This document shows positions 11,730-23,500 of a DNA stretch of 64,000 nt, piece by piece. The stretch comes from Terfezia claveryi (lineage: Eukaryota; Ascomycota; Pezizomycetes; Pezizales; Pezizaceae): the NCBI GenBank assembly GCA_015179025.1, contig WHUX01000100.1, forward strand, positions 124,001-188,000. The letters run 5' to 3'. The notes beneath the pieces were generated by a model, which worked only from the letters and a program-made list of their open reading frames with translations, was not told where the DNA came from and ran no database searches. The position numbers and the translations under genes are program-made. Numbering within the stretch: the stretch's first letter is position 1; every line of letters begins with the position of its first letter.

Positions 11730-11995
11730 GGAAGTTGAAGGTGTGGCTAGTAGCGAGTGTACAGCCGCAATAACAGCTGCCACTCGGTCAGGCATGCTCC
11801 TCCACAATGTCTCAAATACAGGCTTCAGGCAAGACCTACCCAGCAAGCTGGCCTCCAGGGATGTTGGGGATGTCAGGGTACGTTTTATGATTCAGGTGAA
11901 CCCAAACATGCTCAAGATCTGGACAGTAGGGAGGGTGTTTGTCAACAACAATGCCATGTCGCTGGAGAAAAAGAGTAATAGTCATGTGAGCTGAC
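11730..11995 (-). pseudogene. Tc1/mariner-type transposase fragment, decayed
   Basis: Read on the minus strand from about 11990, this encodes the C-terminal part of a Tc1/mariner (DDE_3) transposase. Visible signatures are GIVVDKHPPYCPDLEHVW, then LNHKTYPDIPNIPGG and IVEEHA. The family motif is normally PPYSPDLNPIEHVW, so three residues (NPI) between PDL and EHVW are missing. Three in-frame stops (one TAG, two TGA) fall where arginine-type codons would be expected, consistent with C-to-T change as produced by RIP. No complete element is recognisable around it, so this is a dead relic. Confidence 0.75.
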
Positions 11996-12123
11996 GGAAT
12001 GAACAACCAGGGGAACTAATCACCGACGGGTCTTTCCCCCCAAAAAAAAACCCTGACCATCAGCTAGGTATATTCCTTGCCCCTTCTTAGCTGCATGAAT
12101 ACTCTCTTTTTTTCTAGGTCGAA

Positions 12124-12413
12124 TACCGCATCCACTGGTGAGCAAGAGACCTGGTCAGTTTAGAGACATAGGTCGAGCTTATGCAGTGCAAAAATAGGGT
12201 GGATGATACTCTGATCTAAAAGAGACCATTTTTTTGAAAAAGTATACCGTACAATCTGAGCTACAAGAGACCATCAAAATCATCCACCCTATTTTTGCAC
12301 TCGACCTTGTACACTTTTTCCCAAAAAATGGACCGTTGTAGTGTCACTTACTGCATAAGCTCGACCTATGTCTCTAAACTGACCAGGTCTCTTGCTCACC
12401 AGTGGATGCGGTA
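12124..12413. repeat. Foldback element: perfect 64-nt inverted arms with nested inverted repeat
   Basis: The left arm 12124-12187 and right arm 12350-12413 are exact reverse complements over 64 nt (TACCGCATCC ... TTATGCAGT). Nested inside, 12188-12207 and 12279-12298 are a perfect 20-nt inverted pair (GCAAAAATAGGGTGGATGAT) bounding a 111-bp unit. A diverged AGACCATTTTTTTGAAAAAG-like block is also inverted between the two halves. The structure resembles a foldback element or MITE. A Tc1 transposase relic lies about 130 bp away, but a link is inference. Confidence 0.85.
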
Positions 12414-15280
12414 CCTGAATTTGCCGTGACTTCTCTACTCCAAATCGTACTCTGAAAATTCTCCACAGTCTAATCCTTTCTCCCTAGTGCCCAAGTCTTG
12501 CCGCAGCAGTTAACTTTGGGCGTTTCTTAGCTAGCCACTTTCGCTGGCCATTCTCTCAGAGATAACGGTCTAGGTAGTCTAGGTGCAACCAGACTACATA
12601 TGTATGCGGGCAACAATCCTGCCGAATTGCTCCCTAGTCCATGTCTGATTCTTCCTTACACATCGAAATATAGCCCTTCGGTCCTCCTATCTGCTGAACT
12701 CCTTAGGTCTGCCAGACCTAGGAGCAATTCTATATATCCTCGCCGATTCAGGGTATTCTTGATGGCTGACCAAGGACGTCCAGAGATCTTCGAAATTGCT
12801 GCTATTGTATATTGAAGGTGAAAAAGAACGAGGATAATAATACCTCGTTCTACTACTGTCATCTCGCGTCGCACCGGCGCCGGTCGCCGGGCCCCAAATT
12901 TACAACATTTTGACTTTTGACCAAGGACTGTATGTAAGCAGATAATATGTATATATAACAAAAACCAGGTTGGAGTTGTACTGGTATTCACACACACTGA
13001 AATGTATAGAGTATGATCATAACAGGCACGTTTTTGAGATATGCTGGATTTGGAATGGCCCTATGGATGATATATATATATATGGCTATCAGGGGGTCCT
13101 ATAGAGTATGCAGTAGTACGGAGTACCGTTTTTGTACCAGGTTGTGCAACCAGGCTAATGGTGTGATAGTATTAACCTTGGGTGAAAGGGGGGTTAAGAG
13201 TTGTGTGGTAGTAGAAGCGATGCGGCTGTTGTAGTCTATCGTGGGAATCCACACCGTAGCGGGCTGAGCCCTGGGTACTAGGAGTTTAGGGACTTTTTAT
13301 TTGAGGTAATCTGGTTGGCACAACGCCCCTCGTAGAGAGATTTGAGGGTATGTATAGAGGGACAGGACTAGTCTCGTTAGCACGACAGACTCAGGAGTAC
13401 CGAATTGGGATGTACTAACTCAATCTAGACATCTAGACTGTGAGCCTAGCCCGCAAGACAACTATCTTGGCTAGTTTTGAAGTAAAGAGTATAATGCGAG
13501 ATGAGCGAAGGTCCATAAGGAGCAACATCAAGGATTCATGCCACCAAGGCTAGTGGATTCAGGAAGATGAATTTAAATAACAGTTCTATTAGTTCACGAG
13601 AAAAGCTACTTACTGTCAACCAGACCTACTATAAGTAGTATTCTCTTGCCTAGTTTCGTCCATATCTAGTAATACATATACTTAAAGATATGCAAGGAAT
13701 GCTGACGCCTCTCGGGTAGCACAACTTACCCTAAATTATGAGATCCAGCTAGAGATCCAGCTACAATTTACTGTCCTGAATAGTACCACGTTCAATGCCA
13801 CCCAATCATATATCGCTATGTCAACAATGAAACATGAAAGACTTTGTGGAAACGCTACTTTTCCCAACCAGACAAACTTTTCCCAATGTATGGTCTCAAA
13901 ACTTTAAACCAGATTGATATCAAGCCTAGCTCGTGCCCGCCAGAGTACTCTAATTCCACTAGTCCCTTCTCTCTATCGACAAATGGTGTGACTTTGAATG
14001 TTAATTTGGTTGGTACAACACCCTCCAAACCATATATCCTTCAGAACAATCACAGATACTTTCACTGCTAATAGATCATGAGAGGACTATGTATATTTCA
14101 CTTGTATCCTGTACCCCTTCCCTAGAGTCAATACCTTGGGCCAAAGGCGAAAACCTCTGCAAAATTATGGAGCGGATGAGCATGATGGAGATAACTACCG
14201 AGAACCCGAGGAGTCTCTTATGTGAATGTTAACATGTCTGAACAGACACGCCCTTTCAGAAATCTCACTCATTGGCTAGCGGAAGAGCTGGATAGACAAT
14301 TGTATTGGCTTTGCTAAACTTCCGGATTTTCTTAAACGCCCTTCTTGTATGGAACAGGAAGGGGCCCGTGGCTACATAACTACTTCCCTGTATGTTTCGC
14401 AAAACCATGAGATATCTCAGAGCCCATGATAGTTATATAAATGTTGCCTGACTAATATCTCCATCAGATTGGGAGTCATGAGGTAATGTCTGGTCCAATA
14501 TAGTTTAGGCCAAAATAATTGGGATGGCACAAGTCCACGTGCCCCCATATTACGATAGTGGGACTCTGGAGGTCCGAGACTAGTGGGCCTTTTGTAACTG
14601 TCCTCATGTGGTAGTCTCATAATCAGCCCAGGTATCTGTCGGTTTTGAACAGACTTAGCCTCGAGCATGTCACGACCGGCGGTTGGATTTATTCACGCAG
14701 GTAGGTACTTAGACCACGAAACCATGCCTTGGATTATCTGGTTATGTAAAAATTTGTCTCAAGACAACATACCGTATTGACGGTAGCACAAGAATGACTG
14801 GGCATCATTGAGGCAACACTTTTTTTGGCCAGCCAAATAATACACTTCACTGTAGTACCGCACTTGCCTACTCTCGCTACCTTCTAGCAGCTTCACTCAA
14901 CTGTCAGCTAAGAGCTACAATCAACTCCATCGCAGGATACAATGACGGTTTTTTCTGCCTTATCCACGATCAGCTATCTGAATACCTTTCCGGTGATGGT
15001 CGACAGAGTCGGTGTTCATTGTGGGCAAGGGCCGGAGAGGGTTTAAGGGGATCGACCTAGTCACCTCTATCTATGCCAGACGACGAGGGGACCTTCAGCA
15101 ATCCCTGCCTGAAGATTCCAGCCAGAAGTTAATGACAACCTGGGAAGCATGTGGATGTTCAGAAGCCGCTGACCATAAAATCTTCTCAATCATTTACTCC
15201 TCTTCCTTTTTTGTTGTTGGAGAGTGTAACCGCTAGGACAAAACATGATCACTGGGTGCTAGGTTTGCCCAAACACCGAT
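12414..15280. other. Gene-poor stretch with degraded dispersed repeat fragments
   Basis: No gene is supported. Short related fragments of a GGTTGG(C/T)ACAAC(G/A)CCC motif occur at about 13308 and 14009, and an AACCAGACTA-type motif at about 12587. They look like mutated copies of one repeat. Confidence 0.5.
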
Positions 15281-15283
15281 AGT
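15281..15283. repeat. Target-site duplication AGT, left
   Basis: AGT directly abuts the left inverted repeat and recurs at 16659-16661 outside the right end. Confidence 0.7.
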
Positions 15284-15311
15284 AAGGGTACTCAAAATTA
15301 AATTCACGCAC
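15284..15311 (+). repeat. Left terminal inverted repeat of Harbinger element
   Basis: This 28-nt end begins AAGGGTACTCAAAATTAAAT and ends CACGCAC. It is identical to the complement of 16631-16658. Confidence 0.9.
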
Positions 15312-15514
15312 AAACGCATGCATAAAACTAAAAAATCTGGCGCCTTGGCTGCATGGGACTAAATTTCTAGCCAATGAGCTTCAATGCCAAGCTTACGACG
15401 TAAGTCTACGTGATGTATTCAATCACGCACTGAAATCGATGGCTAAATTCTGGCACGTAAGTTTTGTATCTGCGTTTTCGCTGACAAAGCCATAAATCCA
15501 CAGCCAACCCACAC

Positions 15515-15594
15515 AACCCCACCTACGAAATACCCGCAACCCCACCTGCGAAACACCCACAACCCCACCTGCGAAACACCCACAACCCCACCTG
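15515..15594 (+). repeat. 23-bp tandem repeat, about 3.4 copies
   Basis: Units starting AACCCCACCTGCGAAACACC begin at 15515, 15538, 15561 and 15584 (partial). They lie just upstream of the Myb/SANT start codon inside the Harbinger element and may be subterminal repeats bound by its own proteins (inference). Confidence 0.85.
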
Positions 15595-15617
15595 AAATTC
15601 CATTACCAACCCCAACA

Positions 15618-16265
15618 ATGAGCAACCCGAACCCAGAGGAGAAGACCTATAAGGCATGGTCAAAAGAGGAGGTAGAGAAGCTTATCGGTTGGATGGAGGA
15701 AAACCAAGAAGCATTACGAGGTCTGCAAAGGAAATGGCATAAAGATGTCAAAGAGGAGGTTTTCGCAGATGATGAGAACATCACATTCAATCGTATTCGA
15801 GATAAGGTCTCAAATATGAAAGCTGCATGGTCCCAGGCAAAGAAAGCTCGTGATCAATCTGGCTGGGGTCTAAAGCCAGAAGATCATAGCGATAGTCAAC
15901 AAAGCTTTTTGGAGAAGAAGTGTGCATTTTTTTATCGTTTGGATGAGATATGGGGGACACGCCCTAATAGCACTCCTGTGGTTCTAGAAGACACAACGGG
16001 GCCAACACAAGAACTCAAGAGTTTTGGCACCAAAAATCTCAGCGAATACGAGGCATCGACATCTGCTACCCCACTTCCATGGAGTCAAACCCCCCCTCCA
16101 GGTGCCTCAGAGGCCGAGCTCCAATTGAGCTCCAATATCCTAGCCCTTCTTCCTCTCCCTCCGCCCTGTCTTCTGCTTGGCCAATTTGGCGTAATTACGT
16201 CCACCAGCTGCCAAAATGAGCTTCGATGCATCCGGAAAAGCCCTAAGAAGGATCGTTCTGGATAA
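15618..16265 (+). CDS. Myb/SANT-like DNA-binding protein of the Harbinger element
   Basis: The open frame starts at ATG 15618 and opens with a Myb/SANT-like domain: KAWSKEEVEKLIGWMEENQE, WHKDVKEEVF, RIRDKVSNMKAAWSQAKKAR, then FLEKKCAFFYRLDEIWG with conserved tryptophans, about residues 10-120. PIF/Harbinger elements encode such a protein to help bring the transposase to the ends. From about residue 155 the frame reads through the antisense of the transposase fragment, so the last 60 residues are probably artificial, caused by the internal deletion. The native C-terminus is unknown. Confidence 0.75.
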   Translation: MSNPNPEEKTYKAWSKEEVEKLIGWMEENQEALRGLQRKWHKDVKEEVFADDENITFNRIRDKVSNMKAAWSQAKKARDQSGWGLKPEDHSDSQQSFLEKKCAFFYRLDEIWGTRPNSTPVVLEDTTGPTQELKSFGTKNLSEYEASTSATPLPWSQTPPPGASEAELQLSSNILALLPLPPPCLLLGQFGVITSTSCQNELRCIRKSPKKDRSG

Positions 16266-16498
16266 TCATGAATTAAAGACTCCAAAACTGGAGCATCATG
16301 ACGTCCAGCATGTCCACCGGGGGCCAGATACCGAGGGATAGCCACCAGCGTAATGATATCGCGTAAGTCAACAATCCAATCCCATACCCAATCATCATAA
16401 AGATCAATTTGAAGTATCGCTTCGAAATTCTCGATGAGCCTCCAGACCTCTTCCAGTACCTGTGATTTGTACCCGACTCGAGGCATGCTTGTGCGCAA
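16085..16498 (-). pseudogene. Truncated PIF/Harbinger transposase, N-terminal part
   Basis: The minus-strand frame from 16498 encodes RLIENFEAILQIDLYDDWVWDW, DIITLVAIPRYLAPGGHAGRH and then ERSFLGLFRMHRSSFWQLVDVI, the typical N-terminal helical region of HARBI1/DDE_Tnp_4 transposases in fungi. It stops being family-like at about residue 115, before any catalytic aspartate, and runs out at 16085. The end coincides with a duplicated GAGCTCCAAT (about 16118-16138), a possible scar of the internal deletion. Confidence 0.75.
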
Positions 16499-16630
16499 AT
16501 GTGTGTGTGTGTGTATGCGTATCTGTGCGTTTGTGCGTAAGGTATCTTGGGTACTCAGTTGAAAAATCTGCGTTTTGGCCGAAAAGAGTTAGACTTGCAT
16601 ATTGTGGCGTCCACGCTATATATCGTAAAA

Positions 16631-16658
16631 GTGCGTGAATTTAATTTTGAGTACCCTT
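16631..16658 (-). repeat. Right terminal inverted repeat of Harbinger element
   Basis: This 28-nt end is the exact complement of 15284-15311, followed by AGT. Confidence 0.9.
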
Positions 16659-16661
16659 AGT

Positions 16662-19600
16662 ATATTGTACGCTCACATTTGTAACGTGTTTCCTTCGGCT
16701 TTTCCTCTTCTCTCCCACTCGACGAGTTTACTTTGCTGCACCAACCCTAATACATTCTCTCTTTCACAGCGTTATTATCCCTTTTGAATTAGAATTTCCG
16801 CTCCGTCTTTTAATTTACAATTTCCTTCATCGGTAGTATCATCCAGCTCCCACAGCCAACGTACAGACTCCCCAGATACAGCCTGCTGTAGCAAGTAGAC
16901 AATACTGTGTGCTGCCCCCCACATTGTATTCGATTCAATTTTCAGTTTGAACCAGAAATCGCCGAACAGGGGGCAACGAAGCTTTTCGAAGCCGGATATG
17001 TATACCATTGCTGAGGGGGTTGACTTGGTGTACAGTTATGCATTGATCTTCGCTTCCACTTCCACATTTAAGGTGCTAAGCAATACTTAGTCAGGATTGG
17101 AAATACCATTCCTTTGACAGCAGGCGCAGTGGGTCATAGAGTCTGGTGCCAATTCGCATGTCGCAAGGGTGCTGTATTTTCAATGGAATATCGTCCTGGA
17201 TTTGGGTATAAAGTAGTGGGAGGCTACTCAAGTACCGAGCATCATCGTCTTGAGCTCGACCCCTTTCCATTTCCTTGGTTGTGGGATCGTCCAGGATCAG
17301 ATACCTTGGATAATTGTTTCTCTGGGTATTCGGACTAATCGCGGCTAGTTGGATACCTAAAAGCTAGAACTATCATAAGACTGTTTCGTCTGAATTTCTA
17401 GGCAGCACTAAGAACGGCGAGTGTGGAGTAAAGCCGAGTGGGCTTTTGTGCAATCATTGTGGATGATTCACCTCCTGTGCCAGGAGAATGTACCCTGCGC
17501 ATCGGTTGTGCCCAGGCTGCCGGGTGGCTTTCACTGAAGAAATTGTTATAGGTATTGAAGTGCAAGTCTTCATGTGCTAACATGGTTTTGAGCCCCGTGC
17601 ACTAGGCTAGATTTTGGAGAAAATTTTGAACCACTCTGGTTTTCCCCTCATAAAATTTGGACCAAGGCGTTGGCTCGCAGTTGGTACAACTAAAACAGTT
17701 TAGCTCCACCCGGTTTGCCTTCCCCGCATTTTGCCTCGCGGCGTCGAGTGCTGCAGGTATCCCCGCGACTGGCCAACCATTAACGCTTCGAATACGGGGA
17801 GAACCAAAATCCCAACTATGTACCTACAGTACAAAGAAAAGTCAAGAGTGTCCTTCAGCAAATACTCTTGGATCATATGGGTGTTCCAGGGTTCGGATAC
17901 CCCTGTTATAAATTTCCTTGGGGATATTGCAGGTTGGTCATCAGCATCATCATGCATCTACGCATTCAACCATGCCCCCATGTCGAGTTCGTCTCGTGGG
18001 CAGGAGCATAACCCACCCGAGAAGCTGGTGTCCTGATATGCCCAAGAAATGGTTTAAAACGCCGAAAAAAACAGAAAGTTATCCAAAGGGCATGAGATCA
18101 ACTCGACACTGGTACAGTATTAACTATGATGCCAAGGGGTCCGTCAGGGTTGCTCTCTTATGGTGTCTGTCACTCATTCAATACAGTGAGATAATATTCC
18201 CGCTTTGAGCATTGCTCGAGTGGATTCAATACCGACCTGCATTCAGTGTCAACGAAACACATACCTACATGGACTTGCACTAGGGCAACAAGTTGATTAC
18301 GGTCCAACCAGCCAATCAGCTCCTTTGCATCGCTCATTAACATCCCAGTAAAATTTTTCTTTTCACCCCATCACCATGGAAAACACCGAATACATTACCG
18401 TCCATCCCCAATAAGTAATCGACCCCAGATGTAAGTAAATACACCTCTAGCCTCATATGTGATTTCGGGAAGCCAATTCTGGCTCATAAGTTAGGAGCTG
18501 CACCTTCCTCCATTTGAGACTCAGGTCCACTAGAAAGCTCCTCTGCTCGTTATGCCTCTCCAACATTTTTTCGGGGTCTTCTACTGTGCCCTGTGTACTT
18601 TATTTGGGAGCCAAGGGCAGTAGTTGGTATGTATGTGCAAATAGCGGCCGAGCAGAACGCATGGGAGACGGATAGTGAATGAGGTGTGCAGTGCTATGCG
18701 GCAGGCTGAAAGTTGAAGGGTGGCGTATCATTCACATCCGAGCGATGGGACTAGGTAAGACGATGCCAGGGTCTATATTGCGCTTTAATGCTATCCATAT
18801 GTTTTTCTTCATTTGCAGGTCGTTGGTAACGCAGGCATGTCGTCAAACATAAACGGAGGGAGATTCTGACTCCGTGTACGTGAATATATAATTGATCAAT
18901 GGCGGGGTACTGTAGGTGAAGCCATAGTTGGGGTTCATCTTCAGCGGGAATCGAGGTAAACCCCGGTAATGAGCTTCAGATTGCATGCTAAATGCTCATG
19001 CCCCTAGTCACATGGGAAGGATGCCTACACGCATTCCTGCGTGTAGGCCCAGGAAGGCAGGGCGGCAGCTCATTTCTCACCACCAGAGACCAAATGCACA
19101 GGAGTTTGCACAGGCACAGATTCTATCTGCCTTTACCCAACAGGTCTGCTCACACTCATGATGGAGATCATGGAGTGAAAAGTGCCGCGGGAAGGCCGTA
19201 CGCGTCCTTACACATTGTATGTATGTGGCAATGCAGCAAATGCCTATGTATGCGAACTGGGCTTTAACGAATATTAATCCCGAAATCCAGAGGGCGGTTG
19301 GTATTGACAGGATTCATGGTCACCAGACTGATTCATGGGGCCTGTCGCGGAGCCTATGTAGAAGCAGGACCACTACCCTAAGGCTGCAATCACAACCAAG
19401 AAGAACGTTGCAGAGGTAATATTTCCGGCCCCATGAGAAATTGAACTCTGCCTGAATACCATACTGGCAATTGTTTGCGTGTCCAGCCCAAATTTTATAT
19501 TTTACTCTTTCGTTGGAGGTATTGCCGTTTTGATGTCTTGTTTCATTGACATTAACGCTCAGGTCGCTGGATATCACATCGGCGGAGGTTCTGATCAGCT

Positions 19601-20515
19601 TCCAGTCAAAGTCGGTGGTGACACCCCAGACGCCATTCATCGTCAATATCACACCCCTGCAGAGCTATCCAGCACATCCACCTAGCCTGCAGCACGAGCA
19701 GACTGACCGTACTCACTCTCGCATTCGACGTGCTTTTCCTGTGTAATACTAGGCAATACCGTTGTTCGAGAGGAATCGGGGTATAGGGATTGAGAACTCC
19801 GCGGCCATACCTCGCAAGTCCTGTTAAGCATTCCGCTCCCGCTGTTCCCCATCACTCACACCTAATCTTGCACAGGAAAAGGTTGCAGCCTGCTCGAGGG
19901 GTACACTACGTCCTGGTTCGAGATCCAGCACCAATCCATCCAGCGCCTCCCAGCTCCCCCTGTTCACCATTCGCACACCTCCCCCCCTCCATACTTCCAT
20001 CCACGGTTATCACTGCCTCCACCTCTCCACGGTCCAGTGGTTGTTCTCGTCACACTCCCAGAGTTTCAACGAAGCCATCATCAGGCGACTTTGACCAGTA
20101 CGTATAGGTACTAATTCACTTATGCATACACTCTCAACTTGCCCTATGTCAGTTTGAAAAAGAAAGAGCAGAACAATACCTCTCTCCGGAACAAAGAATT
20201 CAAGAGCGCACACTAGTCTGCACACCAGGACTGTCCCAATCGTTATCCAGCAGAAGTGTGACTTTGTGGCTTGATTCCTTCACCCTCCCGAACCCGACTC
20301 ATCAGCACCTAGCTAACGATTCTTACCACCCAATTGCTTCCTGAGAAAGCAAAGTTCAGTCTTGAAACGCTTCAAAGTCACGAGACCCCGGATACTTCTC
20401 TCCTCACGACTTACCAGCCATCCAAAGACCGAGGCCACGAGGAAGACTCGGCTGGGATAGACGTTCTGCATAGATATACATATACATATACATACAGACT
20501 AGTTCATGTTCGAGT
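16662..20515. other. Gene-poor stretch; 5' flank of transcription factor at right
   Basis: Only short open frames without signatures are seen up to about 19.8 kb. From about 19,800 to 20,515 the DNA becomes pyrimidine-rich with CCC/CTC tracts and could be the promoter and long leader of the transcription factor gene (inference). Confidence 0.5.
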
Positions 20516-23500
20516 ATGCCAATGGACATTGATCTCGATACACGCCGTCCACATGACGGGTCTGTTAATATTCCCAGTTCCATAATGCAAGACATGCCAC
20601 AGAACCAGAGGATTCATTCGCCATCCACACCAACGGGCTTGCATCCCCACAACCAGCCCCGTATTCCCCCCCTGCCCAACTTCCCAAATCCGGTTCAGGG
20701 CCAATATCAGCTGAGGAAAGCCCAAGATCAGGACCTTCTTCGAGCTCAGGACCTTCTTACGAATACCAGTCTCAGCAGCTTCAATATCAGCAACAATCTC
20801 TATCACAAGAGAAACCAAGGGGTAGGGAGAGAGACAGGGAGCCTGAGCCCAGCATGGAAATTAACCACGGCAATGGCTCTGGCCAGCTGTCATCTAGCGC
20901 CGAAGCACCTTCACGAAAGAGACGGAGGAGCCGGAAAGGGCTCGACAAGAAGTTTGAATGCCCACATCCAGGCTGTGGAAGGACATACTCAAGGGCGGAG
21001 CATCTCTATAGACATCAGCTCAATCGTAGGATCATCCTTCCCCAGGATTCTTATGCTATCTCAATCATTGAAATATGAAATAGCTGACATCGTTTAAGAC
21101 CAACCCAAGCAAATTTATTTCTGTGACTACCCGGAATGCAAGAGATCGTTTGTGAGACAGGATCTCTGCGCAAGACATAGAGAACGGCATACCAATCGAG
21201 GATCTCAATTACAGCGAAAGGACCACTTCCTCAGTCCTGTGACGACTCCTCGGCCAACTGGTAGGGATAAGCCACAAGATTCCTCATCTCCTGAATCTAA
21301 TTTGAAGGAGGAAGAGGGAAGCCAAACTCACCTACCCAACGTACAAGTGAGCAATTCAGCCAGGGATGCATTAGGATCTTCTGATGTATCAACGTCTGGA
21401 ATTAGCGTTGCTGTTTCGAATGTAGTATCTAGCCATGTCAGGACGGGGGACAGGGCAAAAATGCGGAGGATAGTAGGTGATCACGGAGTGTCACGCAGGA
21501 GTTTGGAGAGTACTGCAAGTCCTAGTGGGAGGCGGTTTAGCGTTGACATCATTCGTACTAAGATGGGGGCAATGGAGGAATATGGGGGAATGAGCCGGGG
21601 TTCTCCATCCACAAAGACCGAATTCTCACGCCCCACAATACAAACGTCCATGCCGCCAAATCTGGATGTGCTGTCAATTAATTCGCCGTATTCAGGTTCT
21701 GCGCCGTCCTCTGCACATACGTGCTCACCGCACCTTCTGGGCTCCTCATCCTCCGCAGCGCTATCCTCGGGAACGTCTACTGCGCCAGCTATGACACGTC
21801 CATTTACCGCGCCCTTTACTCTTCCACCTTCGGAGTATTCTGTCACCCAGACCTCTGTAGCTTCCACTGGAACAGGGATTGTCACCTCAGCTACCGCAAG
21901 TACGTCACCATTAGACTCAAGTTCAGTTGGAGGCCTCACCACAATGGATCAGGAATATCATCCTGTCTATACGGTACCAGTCTTTGGAGGCGATGTTTTT
22001 AATAGATCTCCCCACACTGTAACTGACGATTGGGCGACGTGGTTTTTCTCCGATGAAGGTTCGAATGCAGCAGGACGAGGCTCTATCCCAGCCAGTGCAT
22101 TTATTGAACAATCTACGCAGGCCTACTATGGGACTGAAATCGCAGCAGCAGCAGGAGGCCTCTATCAATCTGGGCTGAATCATCCAATGTCTGTCACAAG
22201 TATTATTGCACCTCCAAGTCCCCCTCAAGACTCCTTACTGTCTGAGGTTAAGCGAGCGGAATTGATGGATCTTATTCATGGAAACAATTTTTCCATCCGT
22301 CCAATCTCTTCTTACATGGTTAACCCTCCTCCAGAAGATGAAGGGCTCTTTGGCTTGAGCATGATGCAACAGTATATTGCCAATTACTGGATGTATTTCC
22401 ACCCCCAGCTACCCATCCTTCACAAAGCTACGTTTGTGGCAGATAATGCGTCAAACTACCTACTGCTTGCCATCATGACCATTGGTGCTAGCAGTGTTGA
22501 TCATCGCTCGGAGCCAATAACCGCAGCCGCAGCAGGGGAACTGGCAAAAGACTTGGCTTGGAACATACGTTGGTGTATTTTCTCAGACGATGAGTTCAAG
22601 CCCCCAGCTAAACTATGGGTCTTTCAAGCTCTGGTACTCCTCGAGACATACGAGAAGATGTATTCGACAAGGCAGCTCCATGAACGGGCTCACATACACC
22701 ATGCAACAACTATTACATTGATGAGAAGAGGATCCTCACTCACAGGAAGGCCAGCTGATTCTCCAGCTAGCCACCGTGATGGCAGTATACATGGCGTCTG
22801 TTTGAATTCAACAACTGACGAATGGTGGAGTAAATGGATTCAGAGTGAAGCAACAAAACGTGCAGCCTTTGCTGCTTTTGTGCTTGACTCCACCCATGCA
22901 ACTATGTTTGGTCACTCTGCTACTATGGTAGCTCATGAGATACAACTTGCTCTTCCATGTGACGAGGGGCTCTGGGCGGCAACTAGTGCTAACGAGGCAT
23001 TACGACTGGAACAGACGCTAACAACTGTGGGTGTGCGTCCAATCTCATTTCTTGAGGGTTTGAAGCGAACCTTGAATGGACAGAAAGTGCAGACAAATAC
23101 TTTCGGAAGGACCGTTCTCATGGCTGGGCTCCTAAGTGTCAGCTACCATATGAATCAGCGGGATCTCCAGGTTACGGCAGTAGGATCTGTCGCACAGTTT
23201 GGTAACAAAAGCGCTTGGCGAAAGTCACTCACTCGGGCTTTCGACTATTGGAAGAAAGATTTCGACGAAACTCTGCAGCGGGCAAAGCATAATAGCACAT
23301 CTACTGGGACAGGTCCATTTGAAGTCGATTACTTTTTGCCAAGTACCGAGGATGTGGAGCATGAGAGCACGTTTGAAAGCCGGATTGTATTGCACCACCT
23401 GGCACATATGGCAATGCATGTAGATATTGTGGACTTGCAGATCTATGCAGGTGCCAATAGATTGCTGGGAAAGGCAATTGGACCAACCGACTATACTGGT

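Larger units (their letters stand above)
15284..16658. mobile_element. PIF/Harbinger-type DNA transposon, deletion derivative
   Basis: Terminal inverted repeats of 28 nt match exactly: AAGGGTACTC... at 15284-15311 and its complement at 16631-16658. Both ends are flanked by AGT (15281-15283 and 16659-16661), a 3-bp target duplication as expected for PIF/Harbinger. The 1,375-bp element carries the two expected genes converging: a Myb/SANT-like protein on plus and a transposase on minus. The transposase retains only its N-terminal part, so the catalytic DDE region is missing and the copy is non-autonomous. A 23-bp tandem repeat lies near the left end. Confidence 0.88.

Noticed and set aside
19320..19652. 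Minus-strand 110-codon frame upstream of the transcription factor
   Set aside because: No recognised family, and it sits in the likely 5' flank; not enough to call a gene.
19905..19935. tRNA-like B box (GGTTCGAGATCC)
   Set aside because: No A box, acceptor stem or anticodon arm fits upstream.
21481..21942. Minus-strand 153-codon frame inside the transcription factor
   Set aside because: Shadow of the Ser/Thr-rich linker of the real plus-strand gene.
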